Positions 1 to 11,759 of a DNA stretch of 64,000 bases are shown piece after piece; position 1 is the first letter of the stretch, and the number at the start of each line of letters is the position of its first letter. The stretch comes from Anaeramoeba flamelloides (taxonomy: Eukaryota; Metamonada; Anaeramoebidae): contig JANTQA010000012.1 of assembly GCA_027625915.1 (NCBI GenBank), positions 9,942,501-10,006,500 on the forward strand, in the 5' to 3' direction. The position numbers were made by a program, and so were the translations under genes. Under the pieces are notes generated by a model. The model did not search any database and was not told where the DNA came from. It saw only the letters and a program-made list of their open reading frames with translations.

Positions 1-56
1 TCATTTTTTTTTTCTATATTACAAATGGATTTGTTTTCCATGAAATTACGAGAAAT

Positions 57-313
57 ATGATACCCATTTATTTATTTGTTACCTTTTTGAGCTATATATG
101 GAATACTGAGCAAACTAAAGATTCCGAAAACCAAACTCAGGTATGTAAATTAAAAACAGAATATAAGCTGAAATTGTACCCCTTTAAAAAAATCAAAAAT
201 TTGTAAATTATTTATTGTCTTTCAAATCTTGTTATTTTTAGACTCGTGAGAGGAAACCCAAATTAAAATGTTGTTTATCTTTGATGATTTATAAGTTTAA
301 ATTAAACAAATAA
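57..313 (+). CDS. Possible partial gene: short hydrophobic leader exon plus second exon
   Basis: A reading frame with an ATG at 57 runs to 140 and encodes a hydrophobic start (MIPIYLFVTFLSYIW) followed by a polar, Asn/Glu/Gln-rich stretch, like a signal peptide or membrane anchor. It ends in CAG followed by GTATGT, a good 5' splice site. A 101-base interval ends in TTTTTAG at 241, and the next in-frame stretch (242-313) is basic, with two adjacent cysteines, and ends in TAA. The frame is also open upstream of 57 to the window edge, so the true start may lie outside and this could be the tail of a longer membrane protein. No family is recognised. The splice sites and residue make-up are seen; that it is a gene is inference. 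Confidence 0.25.
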
Positions 314-885
314 GATCAAAATTTTAACATTTTCTTTTTTCCAAAAATCCTTTTTTTTTAGTGTAACACCATACAAATTTTTTTGCATTTTTGATTGTTT
401 CTTGTATTGAATGTACCATTTACACTTAATTTAGAAGCAAGTGGATTAGATTAATATCTGTTATTTCGCCTTGAATAATTTCAACCAACTGTAGTGATCT
501 TGGAAAACAAAAAGAAAAATCTTTGGAAAATTTTCCCTTTTTACAAACCTCTAACAAGTAAAAAAGCCACTCCGTTTTTTTTTTTTATCTTTTATCAGAG
601 TTTTATAATTTCTCCATACTGTAAATTCTCTTCGATAATTTCCGATCACAACTGATGGCTTTTTTAGCACTTAATTCATTCATTGTTCAAGGAAATGAAA
701 TTTGTAAAAACTATTTCATTTTTTCATTTCGAAGGATTCGGCAAAAAGCTTCTTTTGGAATTTCCCCTTATTTCAGAAAGACTTTTGTTTTACAACAAAA
801 CTTCCAAAAGCCCAAATCCAGACTTTAAAAAAGAAAAAGAAAAAGAAAAAGAAAAATAACAACAAAAACAAAAACAAAACCAAAA
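314..885. other. Intergenic, 5' flank of the seven-helix gene
   Basis: AT-rich DNA with no convincing reading frame. The last 60 bases before the ATG at 886 are almost all A with scattered G and C (AAAAAGAAA and AACAAAAAC units), a purine-rich leader like that in front of several other genes here. No TATA-type element can be named with confidence. Confidence 0.5.
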
Positions 886-1710
886 ATGATTAAGGGATCT
901 TTAATATCTTTACCACTGATCATCTTGTTAGTATTTTATTTTTTACTTTGCTTACATTCAACGTACCAGCTCGTTTTAGCAGTTTTGAACAAAATCAAAT
1001 TCTCGCACCGTGAAATCTATTTTGTGTTCATTTTTATCGCGTCGCTGTCGAGGGCCTTGCAATTCATTGTAGCTGATGAAGAATTAAATATGAACGACAA
1101 AACAGCATCAACAAAACTTGGCATTGTTGGCTGGACCTTTTTCCTCATGTCCTTCTATTTACTCTTGTTTGCAATTTCCAAATTGCACGAATCCTTGTCA
1201 GTTCTGGATAACCCAAGCCACAAGCCCAACAAATCTTATTTTTTTTTGATAATTTTTTTAGTGCTCGTGACATCGACATCCTTTGTCGTGACATACTATT
1301 CCAAAACAGCAGTTTTTTATATCGAGACCAGTATTTATCTTATCTCCTCATTGTGGATGTTCGTTCGCACGATCCAATTTCGGAAAATTATCCCTCTGGA
1401 ATATCGCGGCTTGACAGACCTAGTTTTCAACATTTTGAAGATTTGCTTAGCTTGTTCAATTGTGCGCTTAATCTGCGTCATACTTTTATTAGTCTTTGTT
1501 CAAAAAATGGGCTACTATATCAATTTGGCTTTGGCAATCTTTTTTTTTCTTGTAGAAATAATCCCCTTTACTTTTGTCAGCTTTTTTATTTTTTCTCTCA
1601 AGAAGCAAAACACAAAATCAGATCAAATGGTATTGTCCTTATTAGAGGAAAAGGAAACAATGTCAGGGATTTTAGAGAATTCAAATGAAAGCTTAGAGTC
1701 AGATTTTTAA
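886..1710 (+). CDS. Seven-transmembrane protein, possibly THH1/TOM1/TOM3-like
   Basis: An intronless frame of 274 residues has seven hydrophobic segments at roughly residues 6-28, 43-62, 79-100, 118-138, 145-163, 182-206 and 211-238, then a short charged cytoplasmic-type tail rich in Glu and Ser. The N-terminus enters the first helix almost at once, and loops are short apart from a polar loop after helix 2. The layout and the SRALQF motif in helix 2 recall the THH1/TOM1/TOM3 family of seven-helix proteins, which act at endomembranes in plants, and similar GPCR-like proteins of amoebae. That assignment is inference from topology. The ATG follows an A-rich leader, and AATAAA-like signals lie just after the stop near 1728. 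Codon use and GC are clearly higher than in the flanks, so this is a real gene. Confidence 0.8.
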   Translation: MIKGSLISLPLIILLVFYFLLCLHSTYQLVLAVLNKIKFSHREIYFVFIFIASLSRALQFIVADEELNMNDKTASTKLGIVGWTFFLMSFYLLLFAISKLHESLSVLDNPSHKPNKSYFFLIIFLVLVTSTSFVVTYYSKTAVFYIETSIYLISSLWMFVRTIQFRKIIPLEYRGLTDLVFNILKICLACSIVRLICVILLLVFVQKMGYYINLALAIFFFLVEIIPFTFVSFFIFSLKKQNTKSDQMVLSLLEEKETMSGILENSNESLESDF

Positions 1711-2970
1711 AATGCTGATATTTGAATAATAAATGGGTAATAAAATTTCACTTCATTTTCATTTTTCCTTTTTATTGACAATTACATTCCAAAGAAATAG
1801 ACTGAAATTTCTGTTCTTTTTTTTTTTTTTTTTTTTTTGATTGGTACTTTGATATGTATTTATTGGTATGCCACTTTTTGGTATTAATTTATTGAACGGA
1901 CTCAGAATCCTAAATGAGAGGAATAATTGAGAATTGAAAAACAAGATAAATCATCCGAAATGGTACCCCATTTAAATTTCAAAGACAAGTAAATTATTTT
2001 TTGTACAATAAAGACATTGGTGAGTATTAAAGCCAATAATAACAACACCAACATGGACCATTTCCAAGTTAAATATCATTTTTTGGGATTATTATTTTTT
2101 TGTTATTTTTTCATCCTAATCGTGTCTGTACATTTTACAATTTTTCAGTGCTAAATTATCCAGGAAATTGAAATATTAAAATCATTTCTTCATCAAAGTA
2201 CATTAATGTTTTAACAAAAAAAGGAGTGTAATGTTATCCTAGATGAGATATATTGACCAATAGAATTAAAAATTATCGAATAAAAAAAATCAACAAAAAA
2301 TTGATCATAAAAAAAACATTTAATTTTTTTATTAAAAGATGTCGTGTAATAAAAGTTCCTAATATAGATTTCATAATAACCACTTCAAAATTTGAATTCT
2401 GGAATATGTATTGCAAAATATTTATTACGGAACAAGAATCCCTCAAAAAATTTAAAAAAATTTGTAAAAAACGCTTTTCAAGAAAATTTTTTATTTCTTT
2501 TTATTTTTTGAGAAGTAGATTAAAATTTAACAAAAAACAAAACAAAAAAATTAATTTGGTTTCAATTTCAATTTCATTTTGTGGTCTTCATAATGGATTC
2601 TAAATTATATCAAAGTTCAATAAAGTATAATAAATCTTAAAATTTTTGAAGTGGCTCTCTAAACCTTCTATCAATACAATAGAATTTTCTAAATGTTTTT
2701 TAATCAATCGAAGAAATTCTCAATAATAATTCTATACTTCGATACTTTTTGATTAAAGAGTTTATGTTCATCACAAAAGCACCGTTTTCTTATCTTAATT
2801 CTTTTTTCTTTTTTCTTTTTATAAGGTAGTATAAATTGGTAACAGTGTTAAATACTATAGTTTTTTTTTATATCTATTACAGGGTAGATTTGATTTTTTT
2901 TTTTTTCTATTAGTATCTTTACATATAGAATAATAATTGACCATTATATTTTTCTTTCCATAAATAACGT
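1711..2970. other. Intergenic AT-rich DNA with one Lys-rich open frame
   Basis: There is no recognisable gene. A 116-codon open frame at 2253-2603 on the plus strand is dominated by Lys, Ile, Asn and Phe. It resembles the random frames common in this AT-rich sequence, although the middle part (around FEFWNMYCKIF) is less monotonous and could be a transposon relic. Long T-runs lie near 1818 and 2898. Confidence 0.4.
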
Positions 2971-3554
2971 ATTTCCTAAAAAGCGGGGAATTATTTTTTA
3001 TATTTCATAAAAAAAATCACCCCTTTAAGTGCAGTTATTCGTTAATTTACAATACCAAATTAAGATAAATAGTAATACTGATTGAATCAATGACTATGAT
3101 ATTTATTTTAAAACATGTTGGTTGAAATATTTCCCAAAAAATGAAAAAAAAAAAAAAATACACTTTTTTTGTAGAAAACAATTTACGACCAATTTTAACA
3201 AAAAACTGAAAATATGGAAAAGAAAAAAATGATTTCTTAAACAATAAAATATGGTTACATGTTTTCTATTCCATTGGAAAATTTATTGAGATTAAAGAAT
3301 TTATGAAAAAAATTTTTCCGATCAAAAAGAAAATAATAAATAGCTATTTTCACCATAAAAAAATATCCGATAAAATCGAGATCAGAAAATTTAATATATT
3401 TTATTTATGTAATGCAATTCTAAAAAACAAATTGGATTATCATCAATAATCGATAAATGTTTTTTAATGATTTTATATCTTTAAATAGTTACAAGCGATT
3501 TTGTTTAATAAAGACATTTTAAAATTAATTTGTCACACTTTTTTGGAAATAGCT

Positions 3555-3558
<4 letters not shown>
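2971..3558. repeat. Dispersed repeat R1, copy 1
   Basis: This stretch aligns along its whole length with 4938-5521 in the same orientation. Shared landmarks in order are an opening TTTCC-AAAA-G-GGGG, a CAAATTAAG block, TTGAATCAA, CCCAAAAAATGAAAA, GATCAAAAAGAAAATAATAA, CCGATAAAATCGAGATCA and a final ATAGCTTATATATA. No protein is encoded. It ends in a TA/TG microsatellite. The first bases resemble the terminal motif of the Tc1-like elements near 62.3 kb, so it may be a non-autonomous relative; that link is inference. Confidence 0.7.
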
Positions 3559-3602
<44 letters not shown>

Positions 3603-3611
3603 TGTGTGTGT
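3555..3611. repeat. (TA)n(TG)n microsatellite
   Basis: A run of TA dinucleotides passes directly into a TG run interrupted once by TATG. It sits at the end of repeat R1 copy 1; copy 2 has only TA at the same place. The reading frames across it (poly Cys-Val and poly Thr-His) are artefacts. Confidence 0.95.
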
Positions 3612-4937
3612 TCTTCTCATCAGGGTGTAAGTTGTTTGTGGTTTTATTATAATGGTGTTCATGTTTTCCTGAATATAAACCACAAGAATACCTCAACGTA
3701 CTTTTAGTTTGGGAATTGGGTAACAATAAATATAAATTTGTTTAGAAAATGTGTATAAGAAATGATATTTTGTACAAGTACTTCTTTGTATTACCAGTTG
3801 ATAAATCGAAAACTAAATTTCAAAAATATTGACCCACTTTATAATGTTAATGGTAATTGTTTTGAGGGTTTATCCCAGATTCTTATCAAAAAAATATTTT
3901 TAATTTTTTGGATCAGAATCATTTTTTCTAATTTTGTAAATTTATTTTTTACTTTTTCAAATTTTTTTTTTTTTTTTTTTTTTTTATTGGTTGAAGGGAG
4001 AGATCAAAGATCCTCTTACAGTTCTGATTACTAATGGTAAATTAGTAATTTAGATGATAAAGAAAAAAAAATATTTTGGAATCGAGCAGGTTCCAATTTT
4101 TTATTGGTTGAAAAAACAAAAAGAAAAGGAAAAAAAAAAAAAAAAAAGCAAGTTAGTAAACAAAAAAAGAAATTTTTTTGACAGTTGATAAAAAATCAAA
4201 AAAAAAAAACCAACTGTCCATTTTTATCAAGAACACTCATTAAAACAGACACGATCCTTTTATTTAAAATTTTGTTTTTTTAATTATTTCTAAGAAATCG
4301 TGAATGCTTCGTTGAGAGGTAGTTGTTTAGTAGCTGCCATTTTTTTTTTCTTTTTGATCCAATCTTTTTGATCGTTCCAGTTTTTTGTTTTTGTCTTTTC
4401 TTTTTATTTTCAAATTACCCATACCGACTAGTTTCTGTCCTTCGAGTATTAGTAGGTAACCACTTGATTTTTCTCCTTAGTAACTCTTTTTCCCAATAAA
4501 AAGGAAATTCAACAAGATAAAAAATAGAAAAAAAATAAAAAGTTTTTCTTTTGTTTTTCATTTTTCTTCTTTTTTTCTTTATTTTTTTTTTTTGCCTGTT
4601 CTTTTTTTTTTTGATCCTTCAAGTTGAAAAAAAAAAGATCTTTAAAAATATGAAAAAACATTAAGAAATTTGAGACTCTGTAATATCTTTTAAAATTAAT
4701 TTAATTATTAACAAAAAAATCTTTTTGTTAATCTTTTTTCCGTGAAAGTTCAGTAATAAAAAAAAGGTAATCCTCATTTTAAAATTATTACACATTTTTT
4801 CTTAGTTTTTGGTTTTATTGTTTTTTATTTATTAAAATATCAGGGTTTTATATTTTTAGAATGATTTAAAAATGAATTAAAAATCATATTTAATTATTAC
4901 TTGTTCTTGAATACTAAAGGATATATATATATAAGGT
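3612..4937. other. Intergenic AT-rich DNA between the two R1 copies
   Basis: No gene is supported. The stretch holds several A- and T-runs of 15 or more (near 3963 and 4130) and a slightly more complex patch at 4240-4500. That patch contains, on the minus strand from 4341, a 16-codon frame (MAATKQLPLNEAFTIS) too short to call. Confidence 0.4.
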
Positions 4938-5521
4938 ATTTCCAAAAAAGTGGGGCATTTGCTTTTACATTTCATAAAAAATAATCTTTTTTAGTGATGG
5001 TAATCATTAATAAACTATACCAAATTAAGTTTAATATTAATATCGATTGAATCAACCACTTATGTATTTAATTCAAAGCATGTTAGTCGAAATGTTCCCA
5101 AAAAATGAAAAAAAAAATAGCACTTTTTTTAGTTAAAGCAATGTACGACAAATTTCAATAAAAAAACTGGAAATATGTAAAGGGAACAAATGATTTTTTA
5201 AACACAAAAACGCAGTTATATGTTTTTAATTATATTGTAAAAATTGTTGAGATTATATAAGTTATGAAAATATTTTTTTCGATCAAAAAGAAAATAATAA
5301 ACACCAATTTTCACCATAAAAAAAATATCCGATAAAATCGAGATCATAAATTTTAATATATTTTATTTCTGCAATACAATAGTAAGAAACAAATTGAATT
5401 ATTACCAAGAATCTATAAATGGTGGTTAATGATTTCATATATTTAAATCCTTTTTTGAAGAATGGGTTAAATAAATATATTTTAAAATAAATTTTCCCCA
5501 CATTCTTGGATATAGCTTATA
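4938..5521. repeat. Dispersed repeat R1, copy 2
   Basis: This is the second copy of the roughly 585-base repeat described at 2971-3558, in direct orientation and about 2 kb away. It starts TTTCCAAAAAAGTGGGGCA and ends at a TA run. Differences are scattered substitutions and small indels in homopolymers, which suggests two old independent insertions or an old duplication. Confidence 0.7.
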
Positions 5522-5593
5522 TATATATATATATATATAAGCTTAATTTCAAAAATAGGGGCAAATTTTTGATTGAAAAAAAAATGTAAACCC

Positions 5594-5796
5594 CGTTCCA
5601 AAAATTTGGACACACCTAAAATCAAAAATAGGCAAAAAAAAACCCAATTTATTGTATTTTCCCAAACCTAATATAAAACTACATTTAAGTTACAAGGTAT
5701 TAATGTTTTTATAAGTAATCTTTTTCACCCAAATAAAAGAAAAAAATTGAAAACTCAAAAATAAAAACAGGTGTGTCCAAAATAATGAAACGAGCT
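5594..5796. mobile_element. Short inverted-repeat element (Tc1/mariner-type MITE candidate)
   Basis: The left end reads TTCCAAAAATTTGGACAC followed by ACCT. The right end, read on the other strand, has ATTATTTTGGACACACCT, giving terminal inverted repeats that share the inner TTGGACACACCT block around about 200 bases without coding capacity. A further right-type terminus (TGTGTCCAAAATTTTGGAA) lies at about 6089-6108, so a larger composite of 5594-6110 is also possible. The motif is close to the ends of the transposase-bearing element at 62273-63310. Confidence 0.45.
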
Positions 5797-8700
5797 GAAC
5801 AAAAAATGTATTGGTAAATTTGTTGAAATTTCACCAACAATTGTTGATCGATCAAATGATAAGATATCATCTACCAATTGTATTTGATTTTCCAATTTAA
5901 CAAACTCAACACTAACCTTCTATCAATCATTGAAAAAAAATTCCAGATCTAACCAAACAGATTACGTAACTGCAAAAAAGGAAATGAAAACAAAACAAAA
6001 AAGACAAAAAATGAAATTGTTTGTAAAATCAAACTCTTTCCAATTTGAATTTAAAGTACAGTAATGATGTTCTTTCAACTGTTTAAACTGTGTCCAAAAT
6101 TTTGGAATCTAGTTTAGTTTCTCATTTAATGAATACCAAAACTCAACCCAGAAAAATCAGAACTTAAAACTAAAAAATAACTGTCTAAAACACTCTTTTC
6201 TGTTTTAATTATTATTTCTAATAAAAGAATAGAGAAAAGAAACCCATAAAGAAAAAAATAAATCTGACCCTATTTTTGAAATGATTTTTCATCTTAAAAT
6301 TATCCATTTAAGATTCACCATTGCTTCCAAGAACCTTTTGAAACAACTTTCCATCAGAGTTATCAGATTTTTACTATTCACCCATTTGGTATCAACCCAA
6401 ACTTTCCTTGATACCTTTTTCAAGATGAAAAGAATCTCAACAAAAGAAAGAAAAAGAAAAAGAAAAAGAAAAGAATACGAAAACAAAACCAATTTTTTGA
6501 ATGTACAACAAAGAACTCAAAGATAAAATGAATACGATCACATTCATCACATTGTCTCCAAATGAAAGAGAAAAGAAGATCTTATTTGATCTTGCTATTT
6601 CTTCACTTTTCAAGGAACCATTGTAACTCATTAAAGCAAATTTGGTTGATACTTGTTTTCGAAGCAAACACTTCTTGGGTGTTTTACTTTCTTTGAATTT
6701 TACAATCCCTTTCTCCAATGCTAATTAATCTCATCTCATGAATATTAAGGGTTTTCAAAAATGTTCTTGTTCATTCAACATAAAAATAAAAATATGGAAT
6801 CATTTTGAAAGAAAAATTGCAAAAAAATGAATTCAACTTTGGGAAATTTTCATTAAAAGAAGATTGTTTCTTGATATAAAATATTCAATAATAACTTTTA
6901 AAAGATATTGGGTTCAGAATATTTGGTTAACACAACACACATACCAATAATTTAGAAAATACTAATGATGACCCTATTTTTGAAATTTAGCTTATATATA
7001 TTTCAATTTATTATTTCAGTTGAGTGGCAATTTTTGATATAGAGTTTCTGTATAAAATATTCTTTGTTGGTATACAAAACAATACTGATTAAATTAAACA
7101 CCTTTGTCTTTCCCAGGCTATATAAAATAATCGGTTCTTCGTGTGTGTAATATTTTCTTCACCAATCAATAGTATGTGAATTCTTTGTCTTATGGGTATA
7201 CCAATTTGTATAAAGTTTCTAATTCAGCTTGAATATATTGGAAAATTTTGAAATAAATTATCATAGTATTATCCTATTAAACTAATCATTTGATTGGAAA
7301 TAATAATTTTTGTGTTAAAAAGATTTACCAAAAAATACCTTAGATTTTTTTGTTCGGTGGTGGGTTGGTTGTATTATACCAATATATGCACTACATATGG
7401 ATACTCAATATATAATACAAAGGTCAATTATTATATTTAGGATGGTCGATAGTATCTTTTATTCGACTATTATAATATTTTTTTTCGAAAAATTTTATTT
7501 TTGGTTTTTTTGGAAATAGTCTTTTATAATAAACCTGTAAGTAAAAGTAATATTGAATTAAAATGGGTAATTGTAAATTTTTTTACTTAGCCATTAATGA
7601 TATAATATAAATTACATAATGCAATTAGAAAAATAATTGAGGAATTCTATTATTGGGATATTGTATGTATTTAAGATTCCCTTTATTTTGGCGTTATTCA
7701 AGAATTCTAAACATTATTTTTGTGAAAGAAATTATTTTAAAACTTTGAATAAACCACATACATACATACACATTTGTGCCCATATCATTTTCTCTGACTG
7801 TAATATATAAACAACCTAAATTCCAATGGTTTTTATTTTTTTTTGAATTTTCTTGTTTTTTTTTTTTTTCGGGTAATAATATTATTTGGTTCAAAAAATG
7901 ACTAAATTTTGGGTAAAGCTTCCTTATAAAATAATTCAACAAACTTTGAAGAACAAAACTTCAATTTTCTTTTTCTTATTTTGATATGGTGGTTTATATT
8001 TGGTTTTACAGGAGTAAATTAGTAAGGTGCCAACTATTTTATAAAATTATTAAAAAGGGGAATTTTTAAATTTAGAAGATAATGGTGGATTTGATGATTC
8101 CTTTTTCAATCAACAATAAAGTTTCAAAAAAAGTGATTATTTTTAACAAATTGTGATAATATATAAACTTGCTATCATCAAAAAGATCGTGATAATAACA
8201 CAAATCGCGATATTCTATAAAATCACAGGAATTGTCTAAAAATGAGATAAAAGATAAAGTATCTTCATTATAAATTAATTGAAATATAATAGTTGATGAT
8301 TTTTATGGTGAATCCAGTAATATTTTAACAAAAAGAAAAATCTTATTTGTTCAAAGAAGAGATCTTGAAAAGAAAATATTTTTTAAAATCAACATAAAAG
8401 ATACTTTGTTCAATCAAGGATCAGATCAAGGTGTTGGGTTGTATTTTCTTTATATATGGTTGATAGACTGATCGATCCTTTAGATCAGCAACAGTAATAA
8501 AAAAAAATGTCAAATAAATAATTTCTCATTTTATATTGGTGTTGTATATTACTCTAAATAAAAATTCTTGTACAAAAACCAACATGTTTGTGTTTTCTAA
8601 AGAAAGTGTTCTTATCTGTAAAATAATTTCCTTTATTCTAAAACATAAAGGATATTGAAAGTTGAAGAAAGTTTCCTCAATAATTTATTTACTTTATCAC

Positions 8701-10329
8701 TAATTAATATAGTTTTTCTGAACATATATTTTCTTCTTTTTTTTCTTCTTTTTCTTGTCTTCGTAGTGTACATAAAGCACGACTGGAGTTTAAAGGGTTT
8801 TTGTTTAATATGTTCTAATTATAAAAAAAGTACTATTTTTTTTTATTAATATTTTTCGAAATCTAGCTTATAACTAAATTCAATTCGCCACTGGGATAAA
8901 TTTTTTGAATAAAAACACTCTCAACGTTTGAATATTGAAAATATTTTTTGAAATTAGTGTGCACTTTTTTATTTTTTTTTGAAAAATTGGGGTTGGGAAA
9001 CTTTTGAAATCAAAGAATAAGCTAATATATTAAATATGGTTATTTTCCAGCTAGTTTGTCTTTTTTAAATGATTTTTTTTTTAATTTTGCCATTTAAAAA
9101 TAAAAAAACATTTGAAGGACAAATTAGTCCCTTTTAGTGAAAATAAAATTCCCATAATTTAGAATTTGTTTTAGTAAATCAGTTAAAATCAAATATATTG
9201 TATATAAAAATATACATAATTTCGAGTTTGAATTCAATCATTTTGGTAAAAAATGATTTCAAGAAATAGTTAAATGGGAACTTTAATATTTTTATTTTTT
9301 CATTTAGTTTTTTTAATTTTTGTAATGAAAGGTATTTGTTCAATTTTCAATTTTTAGTGTTTTTTGGGTTGTAGGGGCATATTTCGACAATGAGAAGGAA
9401 AATACATCTTTCTTCATTTTGGTTCTTTAGCTTATGAAGGTACTAACTTCATTTTAAAATACATGTCCATTAGGGATTCAAGTAAATTGTTGAAATTGTT
9501 TATTATTTTTTTGATCTTAAAATTTACAGAATTTTTTACTTTTGTAGTCAAAAAAAAAAAAAATGAAAATAAAAACTTTGTTTTTTCCATTAGAAAAAAT
9601 CTGGTACCGTTATAAATTTTTTATCTTTCAACCATTTCAAGTACTTGATAGTATTTTCAAACACTTTCCAACACTCGCCAACTCTTTTAAAGGTGGTAAA
9701 GTCTTTTAAATGTGGTGATCTTTATCATAGGAACAAAAATTTTTTAAGGTGAATCCAAAAAAATAATTTTTGGTTTTTTGCAATAATTTTTTATACATTA
9801 TAGTGGATTATTGAGATTTTATGATTTTTTTCGATAAATTAGAATTACCCACAATTTTTAATAGTATTTTGAATTTGTTGATAATATCCTGATATTATAT
9901 GCTATCACAAAAACAGTGAATATAGTCGTTGTTACTTATCTAGAGCAAACTATAGATGAAATTTTAGATATAAAATAATACCAAATTAAGTCATTAAATT
10001 TTTCAGTGTTTTTTTTACTTTAAAATATTTTAATCGAATCGAACTTTTATACCTCAATTTCGATTTTTTTTTTGTCATAAATTTTGTTGCTAATTAGTGT
10101 CTTAAAACTGGTACTGAGGGTAATTAAAAATATTTTTCAGATAGCGAAAAGAATCTGAAGAAAAGTTATTACCAGTCCAGTAACAAGAATATGGATTAGT
10201 TGTTCTTCACACCATTCCACTTCTCCTTTTTATTCTTTCTGAATTTCTTTATCGAAAAAAAAAAAAGTACGATGATTATATTTATTTATTTACAAAGTAA
10301 AATATCACCGGAGGGGTCTAACAAGTGGT
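5797..10329. other. Long gene-poor AT-rich stretch
   Basis: No confident gene is seen in 4.5 kb. The patch at 6280-6720 is the most gene-like part and is listed separately. Elsewhere there are only short frames rich in Phe, Lys, Asn and Ile, T-runs, and CATACA repeats near 7757. No RNA gene, rRNA fragment or tRNA box pair was found. Confidence 0.4.
6501..6626 (+). CDS. Possible short exon or small gene, unrecognised
   Basis: A 41-codon frame starts at the ATG at 6501 and ends at TAA. It has a balanced composition with a Ser-Pro-Asn-Glu-Arg turn followed by an amphipathic helix (EKKILFDLAISSLFKEPL), unlike the Lys/Asn/Ile noise around it. The opposite strand is also open here (6718 down to 6437), so strand choice is uncertain. 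It could be the last exon of a gene whose earlier exons lie at 6280-6480. No family is recognised. Confidence 0.18.
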   Translation: MYNKELKDKMNTITFITLSPNEREKKILFDLAISSLFKEPL

Positions 10330-10339
10330 ATCTCATTTT

Positions 10340-10640
10340 TTAAAGTTTTTTACAGTGATCTGAATAAATTGGTAACAAGCTTTATCGACCTGTTCCAAAA
10401 TAAAAGTAATGGTTTTTTTTTCTTCTTTTTACAATGTGAAATCCAATCTACTACCAAAGTACACCGAAGGTAAAACCATTTTTGATCATAAATTCCTTGA
10501 TATTTTAAGTGAATTTTAACTTTAGAAATAAATTGGTTTTAAAGTTTTCATAATTTTTTCAATTTTTTTGTTTTATTTAATGAAAATTTTTCCACAAAAT
10601 TAACTCTTTTTTTAACTTCTGAATTTTTTTTTGTAATTTC
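10340..10640 (+). repeat. Dispersed repeat R2, copy A (left part)
   Basis: The stretch matches 21745-22030, including the landmarks TTTTTTTTCTTCTT, ATCTACTACC, GGTAAAACCATTTTTGA, TTTCATAATTTTTTCAATTTTTTTG and TTAACTCT. The remainder of the same repeat appears at 16200-16440, beyond the Plavaka/CACTA-like element. Copy A therefore appears to have been split by that insertion. Confidence 0.6.
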
Positions 10641-11365
10641 TCCCCATTTTTTAAATGATTGAAATATTCTCTTAGATTAACTAATTATTTTTTTTATTTG
10701 ATTTTTTGTAAAAAACTAAATCAAGTTCATTATCTCTAATGACTGTGTCTATTTTAGATACTCTATGAATCTGAAGTTATAATTTTAGTTCACTTCAAAA
10801 TTCTCTCTTCACATGACAACAAATTTTTGTGGAATTTTTGGTTATTTTTTAATGAAATCTTATTGAAAAAAAATTGAAAAAAAATTGAAATTTAATTGAA
10901 ATATTTAATGAAAATTATTGAAATTTCCTTGAAATAGTCAATGGAAGTTACCAGGAAAATCAAAGGAAATTGTTAATTGAAAAATAAATGAAAAAGGTTG
11001 AAAATTTTATGAAAAATTAAAGAAAAATAAATGAAAAATTATTAAAAAAATGATTTTTATTGAAAAAATTTTTAGTTATGGGAAAAATATCAGTAATTAG
11101 ATAAAAAATAAAGTGAAAAAAAAAATAATAAAAAAAAAGATTGATTTACTAATAATTTAAAAATAATCAGAAATCCATTTATTAATCAAAATATCTCGAT
11201 TTTTTTTTAGTCATAATATTGAAAATGGGTTGATAAATTTTCTTTTCTTCTAAGTTTGTAATAAATTTTTTTCGTTGTTCAGAATTTTCAGGTCCAAAAT
11301 TATTAATTTTTTTTTTGAAATATAAAATTCATTAAAGTACTTTTTTTGTTTAGAAAGTAAAGAAT

Positions 11366-11713
11366 TACATTTTTTTCGCAACTCGTGATGCTTCATCCCT
11401 TCCCGGATATCTTACTTGATTAAAGCTATCTTTTGCCTTTAATATTAAAATTTTGCTAACTATCATCCTTGTTGTACTACGATATGCTTCTAATTTGAGG
11501 TTTTCTTCAAAAATAAAATCTATTGTTGTTTTCTTCAGATTAGTCTTTGTTTGTTCGTTTGTTTTCATTTGAGACTCTACTAATTTCATCATGTTTGTTT
11601 GATTTTCTTCTAAATGGTCAATTTTCTTGATAATATTTTTTATTAAATTAACAATTATATCTTAAAGTTAACAGTAAAATCGAAATAGAGTGAGAAATAA
11701 TTTGCAAAAAAAG

Positions 11714-11759
<46 letters not shown>

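Noticed and set aside
3501-3726. Frames with (Cys-Val)n and (Thr-His)n
   Set aside because: They are produced by the TG microsatellite and have no flanking coding signal.
4290-4341. Minus-strand frame MAATKQLPLNEAFTIS
   Set aside because: It is too short and has no plausible splice donor or continuation.
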